Assembly (NCBI GenBank): GCA_001600415.1
Contig: BCJX01000019.1
Coordinates: 532,964-579,500, forward strand
DNA length: 46,537 nucleotides
Reading direction: 5' to 3'
Origin: Pascua guehoae
Lineage: Eukaryota > Basidiomycota > Tremellomycetes > Trichosporonales > Trichosporonaceae
In this document: in pieces, positions 1 to 10,581 of the stretch
Numbering within the stretch: position 1 is the first letter of the stretch
Layout of the letters: every line of letters starts with the position of its first letter
Translations under genes and position numbers: made by a program
Notes under the pieces: generated by a model
The model's input: only the letters and a program-made list of their open reading frames with translations
The model's database searches: none
What the model was told of the DNA's origin: nothing

Positions 1-43
1 CCCCGCACCCCCATCCCCCCGCTGACCCAAAGGCGAGGCCCAG

Positions 44-349
44 ATGGACCCCGACTTCAACCCCACCGCGACCCCCTCGGTGCAGACGGCCCCCACCTCG
101 GCCGCCCCCGGCACCTCGGCCCCCGCCTCGGCCGCTAGCGTCTCGGGCTCTGCCTCGGGCTCTGCCGCCGTCTCGGGCTCTGCCTCCGCCGCCTCGGCCA
201 GCGGCTCTGGCGCGTCGAGCATCTCGGCGTCGGCAAGCAACGCCTCGGCCGCCCCCTCGGCGTCGGCCACGGCCGCGGCCGACGTCGGCGCCGCCCCCGC
301 CGCCGCCCTCGCGGCCCTCATCATGGGCGCCGTCGCGCTTGCCCTCTAA
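44..349 (+). CDS. C-terminal exon of a GPI-anchored Ser/Ala-rich cell-wall protein (5' end outside window)
   Basis: Last exon of a gene that begins left of the window. A CTGAC branch-like site at 22-26 and a CAG acceptor at 41-43 precede it, so the ATG at 44 is probably internal and not the true start. The 101 residues are almost only Ser, Ala, Gly, Thr and Pro, the composition of an O-mannosylated stalk. They end in a small-residue region (AADVGAAPAAA) followed by a short hydrophobic tail (LAALIMGAVALAL), the pattern of a fungal GPI-attachment signal. Inferred place: plasma membrane or cell wall. The catalytic or binding domain, if any, cannot be seen. Stop codon at 347-349. Confidence 0.7.
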   Translation: MDPDFNPTATPSVQTAPTSAAPGTSAPASAASVSGSASGSAAVSGSASAASASGSGASSISASASNASAAPSASATAAADVGAAPAAALAALIMGAVALAL

Positions 350-1528
350 TCTAAACCGTCCCTACGCCTTAATATTTCCTTTTTCCCTGGCTCTCCTCCA
401 AGGAGACTGCATGCAGACTCGAGACGGTGACCGCTGGCCGCGCCGTCGAGCGGCTGACTCGTAAAGACGATGCAACGGTTCCTTTTTTCCGAGCAGACTC
501 GTTCCAAAGACGGTGCAACGTTTTTTTTCCGCGCGCGTCGAACGTCACGCTTCGGGCGTCGAGCGTCGAGTGTCGAGTGTCGTGTGTGTTGGGGCGTGGG
601 CATGCCGTGCAGGGGCTGAATCGGGGATGCCTCGGTTGCGGACGCAGGTGACAGGCATACTAATCAAACCTGACATATACCACTATCCCGACCTGTTTCC
701 AGCATCGCAGCAGACTCGGGCGTCATCAGCTCGCTTGGTCGTGCCGCGCACCAACTAGCCTGTCGCCGCGTGTATGCCCAGCTTTGACGACGCGCCCCGC
801 TCTGCAGGCGCCAGTGTGCGCCGCTCGTTGGGCACCAGGACAGACGGCGCTGTCAGTGACCCGATCGAATGGATGTACTTGGCGTCTCTGGGATCGATCG
901 TTTCCTTTCCCCATGCCAGCGCAGCCGTTAGACACAGGACAAACAATCAGATCTGGAGATCTGGCGATCTTCCCAGCCCTGCTTTGGCGCTTTGTTTGTC
1001 TTGTTCTGCCAGCTTTGCCTCGGCACGACGTCCACGTCTCAGCACGGTGTCGTCTCGGCACGAAATGCCGCAGTACGTGATGTCCCAACCCCTAATGTCA
1101 CGACACTGTGCACATGGTGATAACACTTCGTTGCTAGTCCTGGCTCCGTTTGCACGACCACCCGGTCCGCCCCTTGAGTACCGCCTCGAGCATGCCCCGA
1201 CGCGCCGAAACTGACCCTGTACCAACTGCACTGCTCGACCGCCCAAGTCCACGCCCAATGCCCCAAGAGACCACCTGTACCAACTATAGAAGAAATGCAT
1301 TGCCAGAGCCACAACTCGTGGTATCAATAATGCCTGTATCAAACAACATCGAGAAGGATATCGTCTCGTCGAAAAGAAGAAGAAGAAAATTATCCCCGCA
1401 GCGTGTATCCCCGCAGGCTGCAGGTCCCTCTGCACCCGATAGACATGGTCTCATCTTGCCGCTTTGCCCAGCTTGCCGCCTTGCTCCAGCTTGCCGGCTC
1501 GCTCTCCCGCTCTCCCCGGGCCAACCAC
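350..1528. other. Intergenic region between convergent genes
   Basis: This stretch lies between the stops of the GPI-protein gene and ERF2 and should hold both 3' UTRs. I see no convincing gene. Open frames of up to 146 codons exist but lack splice signals, family motifs or a biased composition. The only structure is an imperfect tandem duplication of about 40 bp at 456-495 and 496-532; each copy starts GACTCGT, contains AAAGACG-TGCAACG and ends in a T-rich run. Confidence 0.5.
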
Positions 1529-3695
1529 CTACACGAGCTCGAGATACTTTTCTGGCGTCGTGAGGGCCGGGTTGACGCGGCGGTTATCGTCGACGGCGTA
1601 TCCGCTCGCATTAATCCACGAGGGCACCTGGGGGCGCCCGACCGACGAGAGCAGCACGTTGCGCCAGCGGCTCGGCGCCGCAAAGGGATTGTACGGGCGC
1701 TGCGTCGCGCGGAACAGGTTTGAGCTCGCCGACGCGCGAATCTGCTCAATCGTCGTCAGGTTGAAAAGCAGCAGGCGGACGTGGTAGTAGAGCAGGAAGA
1801 GGATGGGCGGGAGCACCAGGACGCCCAGCAGGAACGAGACGGCCGCCCCGGGCATTTCTTGCAGCGCCTCTTTGAACGAAATGTTGTCGTGCTCGCACAT
1901 CATGGAAAAGTGCAGCGCCGAGAAGATGACAATGTAAATGGCGGAAACGGCCTAAGAGTTAGTGGATATGGGGTTGGGGGGTGAAGATGCTTGGGCGGAT
2001 GGAAACGAGCAGGTGTCACCGACATTCACCACCGCGGTCTCGCTGCTCGCACTCGAGCAGAACGAGACAACCTCTGCGGCCTCTACACCAGGCCCAGGTT
2101 TGCTTGTCGAATACGCCGTGCCTCGCCCTGCCTCAGGTGCACACTCTAGTACTCACAGCCGAAATGACAAACACCAAAAAGGCAAAATAGTTTCTCTTTC
2201 CGACGCATCCGTGAATGTACGCGCAGTGGTGGTCGATGCCCTCGACGCAGTTGCCGCAGAGACGGCAGTGCGAGCACCTTGGCGGGCGGTAGCTCTTGCA
2301 CGTCTCGCAGTACTTTACCGGCACGCGGTCCTTGCCGCCCTCGCCGACAAAGATTTCGCGCGTCGCGGCCTCCCAGTAAATGTCGACCGACTGGTATGGC
2401 GGGTCGGGGTCAAGGCCGCGCGGGAGGATGCCCGGGTCGCGGAACGCTGCGGCAATCATCGACGACACGGTAAGGCCAAAGAGGTAGACAAAGACAATGG
2501 TAATTGCCGCGCCCGCGCCCTTGGGGAGACCATAGTGCCGCCCATGCGACCAGATCCAAGCACCCGTGGTCGCGAGCCACACGCCCGAAATGCCGAGGAC
2601 AATGATGATGGACAGGATGAACGATAGTGGGCTGTCGCCACCCGTCATGAGGCGTCCGCCGCAGAACCACTTGGACCCCGTCCCCTCGATCCGGGTATAG
2701 TTGCGCACATGCGTGCGCGTAAACGCCTCGGACAGCTCGTCCTCTTGCGCCGTCACCTTGCTCGACGGCACGCGCTGGCGCGCGGCGCGACGCCTCTCCT
2801 TTTCCTCGGCAACGGAAACACCGCCCACCTCGACGAGGTGGTCTGACGACAAGTCTGGGTGGTGGTGCCCATGCCCGCTCGGCGACGACGTCTCGGTGTT
2901 GCGCTCCCACCGCGCCTCACTAATGCTGTCCGGGAGCGGGCGCGTCGGCGTCACTGGCGCCGGCTGCGCATTGAACCGGCTCACAGCCGCCGCCGCGCGT
3001 GCAGCCGTCCCACTGGCAGACGCAGACGAGCTTGCCCCCGCCGCCGCCGCGGCACGCCCAAGCGACCCCGAGCGCCTCATCTCGCTCCCCACAATACCCA
3101 GTCCCACCCCGGGTGCTTCGGTCGCCTCGCTCGACTCGGGTAGTTTTCCCAAGTCTGCAAACTCGCGCTCCCGCCCGTGGTTGACCGTGCTCATGGGCGT
3201 CGGCACCTCGGACTCGGCCTGCCGCACATCGGTCGACACGCGCCCCGACGTGCTCACAGTCGTGCTACGCTCGCGCGTCTCGAGACGCCGCGCAGCGGCC
3301 GGCTTTTGCGGCGCGAGAAAGCCGCGCGGGACGGGTAAGGGAACCTGCCCGCGCGGCGGGGAGCGCAAGCTGAAGCTCGACTCGGACGGGCTCGCAGACA
3401 TTGGCCGTGGCGAGTTGTTGCTCGTCGTGCGCAGGCGCGGAGATGCCGTCCCCGACGGGTTGGACGTGGCGTCCAGATTGTACTGTTTGTCAGCAGGTGA
3501 TGCGACAGAGTCACACTTTCCCCGTCTCGAACCACGGCCACTCACATATCGCCGAGTCCCCTCGAGACTGTCGCGGCCCAGCGGGGCAACACTGTCTTCG
3601 CCCTCGTCCGAATGGATGCTCGTGCGCCGAGTGACGGTCACATTCGCGCGGCGCGACGGCAGCGACAGGCCAAACTCTTGCGGCGGCGAGGCCAT
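1529..3695 (-). CDS. ERF2: Erf2-type DHHC palmitoyltransferase (catalytic subunit)
   Basis: Transfers palmitate to cysteines of membrane proteins, classically Ras, at the ER/Golgi with Erf4/Shr5. Model: exons 3695-3546, 3482-2157 and 1951-1529 (632 aa), introns of 63 and 205 nt, both phase 0 with GTGAGT donors. About 320 N-terminal residues are Ser/Arg-rich and look disordered. TM1 lies near 336-361 and TM2 near 375-397, followed by the DPGILPR motif. The Cys-rich domain (about 439-470) reads YCETCKSYRPPRCSHC and ends in the catalytic DHHC at about 467-470. TM3 and TM4 lie near 482-508 and 528-555, then the TTxE motif (TTIE, about 558). The order and motifs are those of fungal Erf2. The 63-nt intron is a multiple of three and stays open if retained, so an automated call could miss it. 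Confidence 0.93.
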
Positions 3696-5174
3696 CGCGG
3701 CGACTGTAGCTGGGTGCTAAAGGTAGAGACTAGAGCTGGACGAGGAGCAGTAGCTCGTACGATTGGCAGCTAGCTGCGCGGGCAGGCGGGTGTCGGGCGT
3801 CGGTCGTCGGTCGGTCGCGATCCCGAAGCTGGCGTCGGCAAGGTTTGTTTGACGGATTGGGTTTTGGGTGGCGCGGAGCGTGGGATGCGCACAGGAAGCG
3901 CGTTTTCGGCGAGTAGACGGGGGAAAAAAGTAGCGGGGAGAGGCGAAGAGAGCGACGGGGGTGGGAGGAGAAGCGGCGTGGGCGGATGCAAGAGGGTCGA
4001 CGAGGATGAGGACGAGGGAGAAGAAAGGAGAAAGCAAAGGGGGGGAGGATGAGGAGGAGAGGAGGATGGAATCAAAGAAGCGACGACGCCAACAGGATGG
4101 ATGCGGTGGGACGGGACGATTCAAAGACTGCCCGCTTCTCAGGGACACACACCTCTCTGGTTCCTTCCTCCGTTACCATTATTATTAATTTACTCTTACT
4201 ACTTAGTACTTGGTTACTCTCTTCCCGCATTTGGCGGAATAATGCAATTCCAGATACCAGATACAAGGCCTGCTCTGCATATACCCCCTCGTGCATCCTC
4301 TCCGACATCGGGATCTTGTCCTCTATGCATGCATGGTCATGCTTTTGTCATCCTTATACCGAGGTTTTGTGTACAGATATTGTCCATCGAATCCCAGGGG
4401 CGTGTTTCATGTTGCCATCTTGGGCGGTTGTCGCCGAAAAGACCTGCCTACCCACGCTGCAGGCCCGGGGGCCGAAGCCACTCGTTTGTGGACAAGTTTA
4501 GTGCTCACAGTTTTCTAGTTACCACAACACGTCCAAAAGGAACATCAAACTCTACCAGACAAGGACCTATGCACAGTGCATATGTGCACGTACGTGTCAG
4601 CTTCGATGTTGACAAACTCTGACCTCTCCCCGCGTCGCCGCTGCGCAGTACATGGGTACATGGATTCCGAGTGTCTCGGCCCGCCTCGGGGGGCGCCAGT
4701 CCAGACTTGTCGTCCCAATTCTTTCCAGCCCCGTCTCTGCAGTGCTAGACTCGAGTATCCTACGCAGCACAGTCAGGTGTTGGAAGTGTCTGTGGTCAAT
4801 GGCAATGGGTGTGCATCTCACTCATGTGCATCTCACCCATGTGCATCTCACTCTCTGGCCTCATGTTGATCGATCGAGCTCGTCGTGCTCGCCGTCCGCG
4901 CGTCCGATTGTCCTTGTTGTCACTGGCTCTTGAATCGCGTGGTATTCATGTGAAACGGGCGTGGCTTTAGGAAAACCCACGTGGAATTTGCTCCCGCTGA
5001 ACCGCTGTGGCGCACCTTAGCCTTGTCCCTTCCCGGCGGCATTGATTGTGTCGTCACTTTGAATTGTAAACGTCCACCCTGTCACCCCCCTCGATTGCTG
5101 CTCGATTCCCAACAACCAATCTCGATCACAGCCCACCCACTCTCTTGTCCTTCACTTCACCCACCCCCATTACA
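3696..5174. promoter_or_regulatory. Divergent upstream region of ERF2 and the RNase T2-like gene
   Basis: ERF2 and the RNase T2-like gene start away from each other here, so both promoters must lie in this 1.5 kb. On the ERF2 sense strand the stretch around 3985-4080 is a strong polypyrimidine tract (purine-rich on +), as is common upstream of tremellomycete starts. On the + strand 5095-5174 is C/T-rich directly before the ATG at 5175. An open frame from the ATG at 4582 to 4869 contains the 15-bp repeat described separately; I do not regard it as a proven gene. Confidence 0.45.
4811..4855 (+). repeat. Three tandem copies of a 15-bp unit
   Basis: GTGCATCTCACTCAT and two near copies follow each other with no gap (4811-4825, 4826-4840, 4841-4855). 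The period is a multiple of three. In the open frame that starts at 4582 the units read CASHS, CASHP, CASHS, close to that frame's stop. The repeat lies about 320 bp upstream of the RNase T2-like start codon, so it may equally be a promoter repeat. Confidence 0.8.
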
Positions 5175-7176
5175 ATGTGCTCGGCAAAGTCGACATCCGT
5201 ACCTAGCCGCGGCTCATTCTCCCTCGCGTCCTTTGCTCTCGCCGGCGCACTCGCACTTGCAACGCTCGCGACCCCAGCACAGGCAGCGTGCGACTCCACC
5301 GCAGACATTGTCGCGTGCTCCTCGCAAGCACGCAACGCCGACCCATGTTGTGTACCCCGTGCGGGACTGCTGCTCTTCCGCCAGCGCTTTGAGCCTGATC
5401 ACGACGACGAGGGCAAGTGGGGTATCGACGGCGTCCAGGTGTTGGAGTGAGTCGAGTGTGGTTTGGGCGGGGCAAGAGTGTGTTGGAGTCTGGTGTTTGA
5501 ACAAGGAGGCCTAGGTGCTCTAGGTTTGAGCTGTCTCTGGATTGGGACAGTCACTTGTCACCCCGTCATGGAATTGATCAGTGGCAACTGCCGAGTTCAG
5601 TGGCAATCAAACAGTGTTCAAGGTCTCGTGGACTCTCACCTCACTCTCCGCTCATGTCCACCCCGAGGTCCCATTCAAGACTGACCCCAGATGCGACGGT
5701 ACTCCCGCCACAAAAGCCTACCACGGCAAGCTTGGACACGAAGAGATTGGCAGCTTGTGTGCGCGCTCATCGCTTCTCCATGCCGATGCTGCCGAGGGCG
5801 CGTGGGCTCAAAGCGAGGTCGGCGAGGGCGTCGAGGAGGTGTGGGAGAGGGCGGTGAGTCTAACAACAGTTGCTGGTTGGCCGGCTACGACTCGGACCCG
5901 CCTGCGAAGTCTGCACACGGAAGTCTGCACATCGTGCGGCTGCTTTGTGGCGATTGAGGCCGCGTTGCGTTATGACCTTGGGACAGTCTTCCCGCCGCAT
6001 TGTGGGGGTTCGGCTGTCTCCCGGACGCCGAGACTGAAGGCGGAGCTGCCAGCATGCCTCGCAGGCCAGCGCGCGTCACAGAGCATGCGGATCCTACTGT
6101 GGAAATCCCATCCACTCGTTTCTCGCATTCAGCGGTTCCCATTGTGGATTAGGCGCAGCGACGGCTGCATGGCGCCGACTCGCTTTCTTTGTCCTCGCAC
6201 TGTGTATCTACTAGATGGCGGTACACTAACTAGCAGTGGAACACGGCGGGCCGCTTCATTTCGTCCTTGTGCGACGGTGAGGCCGATGTGCCGCGCTTCT
6301 TTGCAGCTCTCGACGCGCTGCATGCCCGCCTGAAGACTGGAGCGTTGCTCGAAAAGGCTGATGTGAGTCCAAGAAAGGGAGCTGGAGGAGTTGCTGCGGA
6401 TTGCGTGCATGTGGGAAGCGGTGTATACGTCATGGCTGCGCCTGGGCGACAGGGCCATGGGTGTTGACTCTTGCCATCCCGAGGCCTTTGCGTCTTTATT
6501 GTCAGTTGCGCTCTTCTCCAATTCGAGAGACCACCTCCCACCGGCGGTCCACGGGGTTCGCAATGTGCTATTTGCGGCAGCTTCCGAGCCGATGTCCTTT
6601 TTCGTTGCTCATCGCATCGTCTCGTGGCCCACGGAAGTTCACTGTTCCGCGCGTCCGTGTGAAGCCGTGCTACGGAGGCGGCAGAATCGAGACCAGTGTC
6701 CAAGGTACACGATTGCCCGACCATAGCTAACCAGCCAGATCTGGCCAGCCGAGGACACGACCTACTCGCGCGCCGACATCTCCGCCGCACTCAGCGTCGA
6801 CGGCCACCACCCCGTCCTGGTCTGCGACAATACCACGCTGACAGAGGTCCACTGGCCTGTGCATGCGCGTGGCAACCTCGCGGCGTTTGTCCCGGCGGAC
6901 AACTACTCTCCAGCTGTGGACCCTGGTACTGCGTGCCCAGCGGCAGGTATTGTATACCCACCCGCTGCGGTCGCGGCACCGTCCCCTACACCGACTTGGG
7001 ACGAGATTTACCGCCCGACCATGCCGCCCATCACACGCTCGGCCGACGAGGCGCGCCGCGTCCAGTACGACGACGAGGGGCGTGTCGTCGACCGCCTCAA
7101 GTTTTTCAAGAAGATGGATGAGCGCAGGAATGAGGGCGACCACGGACACGACAAGTATCAGAGGGATGAGCTCTAG
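5175..7176 (+). CDS. Secreted RNase T2-fold protein lacking catalytic residues, with C-terminal RDEL
   Basis: Exons 5175-5446, 5691-5853, 6237-6362 and 6739-7176 give 332 residues; introns are 244, 383 and 376 nt, long for this locus, each ending in CTGAC or CTAAC plus CAG. A signal peptide ends near residue 37. The T2 fold is recognisable: the CCVPRAGLLLFRQRF strand, CDGT after the first active-site block, the W-x(4)-W block before exon 3, and DTTYSRADISAAL and LTEVHWPVHARGN near the end. In the family the two active-site blocks read about W-T-I-H-G-L-W-P and W-E-H-E-W-x-K-H-G-T-C. Here they read WGIDGVQVLE (about 82-91) and WERAWNTAGRF (about 142-152), so both catalytic His and the Glu/Lys are gone. 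A C-terminal extension of about 90 residues ends QRDEL-stop, a KDEL/HDEL-like ER retrieval signal. Inferred: a non-catalytic ER-lumen RNA- or protein-binding T2 homologue. Confidence 0.8.
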
Positions 7177-7269
7177 ACGGAGGAGCGTGAGTGCGCAGTA
7201 TAGATGTAGTTGATGTTAGAGACAGAGTCGTTCTGAGAACGAAGACAGTAGAAACCGGCCTTAGCAACT

Positions 7270-7325
7270 GAGCTAAAATGTATGATCATGTGCAGCAGAG
7301 CTAAAACGTATGATCATGTGCAGCA
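7270..7325 (+). repeat. Two tandem copies of a 28-bp unit
   Basis: GAGCTAAAATGTATGATCAT followed by GTGCAGCA at 7270-7297 is repeated at 7298-7325 with one T to C change. Each unit contains the palindrome ATGATCAT. It sits about 95 bp after the stop of the RNase T2-like gene and about 190 bp before the stop of the convergent dehydrogenase, so it lies in 3' UTR sequence. Confidence 0.85.
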
Positions 7326-7516
7326 TGCAGCACGAGGGGTTGTAATTCCCTTGTATATTCTGCTTTCAACCCTCTACATTTAGACCCCTTTCTTGCATCA
7401 CACCAATACAACTCGCAGGACAGCTAGGTAAAACTAAAGCGAAGCCCGGCAGCCTGAGACCTGCATGCCTTTTGTACGATACCCACCGTGAGCCATCCGC
7501 AGCTCGCAACACGCCC

Positions 7517-9399
7517 CTACTCCTTCTGCCCCTTGAAAGGCGGCAGCCCAGCCTTTTCACGCACGGCTGCCGAGAGACTCGACCAGTCGAGATCGGGGCC
7601 CCCGAGCTCCTGGGCCCGCTCCATGTGCTCCTTTGCAATCTGGATGACGGGCATGGGGACCGGGTGGCCGAGGTCGGCGCCCACGTTGAGCATGTTGTTC
7701 GCGTCTGTCAGTCAGCAACCTGTGGTCGAGTGTTCGTTGGCATGGGAGCATTGCAGTGCCCGGGCCTCCCTGGTGCTGTCTTCTGGATTGGGTTTGTCCA
7801 CATCATGCGGCATCACGCTGAACGAGCTGCCCGATACCCGACACCTGTCGAGGGACACGAGTTGCACACAGCGAGTGCCCTTACTTCCGCCATTCACACT
7901 CACCCTTGATGCCGCCCTCGAGGCGGAACCCGCCCTCGCTGCTAAAATTGCCCTGGCCAATCTTGCGTCCGTATGCCCTGTACGACGGTGTGGGGAAGAA
8001 CAATTCTGATGTCAGCGAGAGGCCGAGGGGAGAGTACGCGGGGATAACTGGAAAGTGGTAGAGTACGGTCGTCCCCCGCGCCGCTCCCTGGATAGACAGA
8101 CCACACACTGACCAACAAACTGCTGGAACATTTCGGGGTCGATGCCAACGGCCTCGCCGAGCGCGTACGTCTCGGCGAGCGTCTCCATGAGGCCCACGAT
8201 GAGACCGTTGCCCATGAGCTTGACGGTGGTGCCTGCGAGTCAGTGGGGGGTGTAATCTTCGGTGCTAGGGCGAGGATCGAGTCGTGCAGCCACGGGCTCC
8301 CCCCCCCGGGGGCAGCGCGACCTTTCGGTGGGAGAACGGCATGAACAGAGAAACGACACAGCCCCCCATCGGGTCGAACAACAATGCAGCCAACGAGACC
8401 GTAGCGTAGGCCAGCAAGCGCACAAATGTTGGCCAGACCGTCCCCTACCTCCTTGCGCCTCCCAGCCCAGGTGCAGATGGTCGCCTCCCAGCCCTCGCCC
8501 AACATCCCACACAGGCCATCCAGCGCCAACCAACACCGCAGCACCACACCACGACGTACCCTTGTACACCTCGTCGCCCATATCGAGCACCGCCGAGCTC
8601 CACGCATCAACCACGTCCCGCACGCGCGCCTTTGCCTCCTTGTCGCCCGCGAGGACCTGGGCGAGCTTGCCCGCCGCCGCAGCGTCCGGACGCCCGAATA
8701 CGGGGGCGGCGAGGTAGTGGATGCCCTTTTCTTTGGCGCTGGCGTCGATTTTTTCTGCCGTCAGCTAAAGAAGCGTACCGCCAGCGCGGCCTGTTCGGTG
8801 TAACTGATAGTGTGGTGGGATGGAACGGTGGTGGGTGGTTGGTGACCATTGGAGGCGAACATGGCAACGTCTGCTTGCCCTCTCTGCATGATACGTCCAA
8901 GTCCCTGCTTGGCCTCCCTGCAGAGACGTCGATGACGAGCCTTGCTGCGCATTGTACCGGCTGTTTGAGGCCGCAAGTGCGGGTTTGTCATGTGAACCCA
9001 CGGCTCTGGGTCCTATCGCCATCACGACCCCTCCAGTCCCCCTTCCTCGCACTCTATCCAAGCCGCCAGCCCCAAGAACCACTCACTCGAAGTCGTCGGG
9101 TTCACACTGCTCTGGTCCACCACGATCGCGCCCTTGGCGAGCACACCCAACAGCTGCTCGGTGACATCGAGCGCGGCCCGGTCGTTGAGGACCGACATGA
9201 ACACGACGTCGGCGTCGGCGAGGTCCTGGAGCGACGTCGCAAACGTGACGCCCGGGAGAGAGTCGCGGAGACCGTCATACTTTGCCTGGCTGCGGTTCCA
9301 GACTATGAGCGAGTCGCCGTGCTGCTGGGCGTAGGACGCGAGGTGGGCCGAGATGGCGGTACCCATGTTGCCCAGGCCGGCGTAGGCGTATTTCGGCAT
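7517..9399 (-). CDS. NAD(P)-dependent beta-hydroxyacid dehydrogenase (3-hydroxyisobutyrate / 6-phosphogluconate dehydrogenase family)
   Basis: Exons 9399-9087, 8754-8560, 8232-8113, 8005-7904 and 7704-7517 join in frame to 305 residues, the normal size for the family; all introns (332, 327, 107, 199 nt) are phase 1. The N-terminal Rossmann fold starts MPKYAYAGLGNMG, with the dinucleotide-binding G-x-G-x-x-G. It is followed by a DVVFMSVLNDRAAL strand-helix and the VDQSSVNPTTS substrate loop. The catalytic lysine is seen in GTTVKLMGN (K about 174, N about 178). The all-helical C-terminal domain holds GIKDANNML. The family oxidises small beta-hydroxyacids (3-hydroxyisobutyrate, tartronate, gamma-hydroxybutyrate); the exact substrate cannot be read. 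No mitochondrial presequence or C-terminal peroxisomal signal is visible, so it is probably cytosolic. Confidence 0.92.
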
Positions 9400-10337
9400 C
9401 GTTGATAGATGGTAGTAGAGAGGGCGGGGAAGAGGGATGCCAGCGAGATGGGCAAGACGTGGTGTGGACAGTTGCAAGACAGCAGCCGCGTAGCACCTGC
9501 AGTAGCCTGCTTATGAAGGGGCTAGACGGTGAGAGACCTGGACGGGGCCGTGACGTTGGTGGCGGAGTTACGGATATCGCCCCTCGTCGGCCACCGCGGC
9601 AAGCTCGGACACCGGGGCAAGCTCGGCTGGGAGGTGCCGATAACTGTTGCCACAAGTCACTTTGATCGCGTCCTCTGTCGTCCCCGTTTACACGACTTCA
9701 CAATTGAATACCTGCCTATCCTCTACATTCGTGCTTTTGCTCGTGCCCACCCAGACTCACTTACTCCTGCGTCGGTCATAAAATACCCCGGCCATCGGCC
9801 ATGGAATCCTCGCCCCCTCAGTGCCTTACTTGGCAATACAACCCCAAGCTCATAGCCTCGTCAACCCCACCGCGGAAGAATCGCATTTATATAGCAAGTA
9901 ACGGTACACAGCGAGGGGGAGTGGAGAGGCGTTCGCGGTCGAGGGGCAAGACCGAGGAGCTTAAGCCAGAGAGGGAGTGGGGAGGAGGGGGCCACCGGGG
10001 GGAGGGGGGTGGCCGTTGTGGCGGTGTCCGGAGGTATAAGCAAATAGAGGCTACAGACTCCCTACGCGGGTTCGCTGTCCCTGGTCACTCCATCCTCTGA
10101 CAGAAGAGACTGATCCCCAGATGAAGTAAGGACGCTCTCCTCGATATCAATTTCCAGGTGCTTGGCACGAGTGCAATCCGCTGTCGACATTCCCAGCCCT
10201 GCAAATTGTCCACGGCTCACCTCCGCCTCCCAAGTCCCCACAACCCCACAACCTCCCCCACGCACCGACGACCCCGGGTAGACGGGCTGCAGAGGCCCAA
10301 AACAGGAGGGAAGGGCCGTGATATGCAATAAGGATTC
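9400..10337. promoter_or_regulatory. Upstream region of the dehydrogenase, with a G-rich tract
   Basis: Promoter side of the minus-strand dehydrogenase and 5' flank of the tRNA-His gene. The + strand is purine-rich from about 9905 to 10030, with at least four runs of three or more G close together at 9973-10009, so it could form a G-quadruplex. I see no protein gene; a 99-codon frame from 9801 runs through this low-complexity tract and is probably not real. Confidence 0.4.
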
Positions 10338-10419
10338 GTTCATATAGTATAGTGGTGAGTACGCAACATTGTGGGTAGTAACCTCTGTTGAGACCGCTGT
10401 TCGATTCAGCGTATGGACA
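10338..10419 (+). tRNA. tRNA-His (GTG) with a 10-nt intron
   Basis: The acceptor stem GTTCATA pairs with TATGGAC (one G-T pair). The D-arm is GTAT/GTAC and the T-arm CGCTG-TTCGATT-CAGCG. The anticodon stem CAACA/TGTTG closes a loop with anticodon GTG when a 10-nt intron is removed after position 37. The eukaryotic A-box (TAGTATAGTGG) and B-box (GTTCGATTC) are present. The 5' G(-1) typical of tRNA-His would be added after transcription. Its D- and T-arms match the second tRNA-His at 24395, which has no intron. Confidence 0.82.
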
Positions 10420-10581
10420 TGCGCCCCTGGGCTCCTGCCTTTTTCGGTGTCAAACGAGCTAGCTTGGGGCATGCGGTCGCATGTGGTACGTTCTCTTGAC
10501 GCTGTTGACCGTTCATGGTGTGTGTAACAACAACAGCCAAGGTCTCCATCGTTCCTGTAGCGCTACAGCCCCAAACTCGAC

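Noticed and set aside
774..1214. A 146-codon + frame between convergent genes
   Set aside because: It lies in expected 3' UTR space; composition is not biased and no domain is visible.
5175..7176. Reading the RNase T2-like gene as an active secreted ribonuclease
   Set aside because: The exon joins that keep frame and family order place Asp, Ala and Arg at the catalytic positions; no alternative join restored the His residues.
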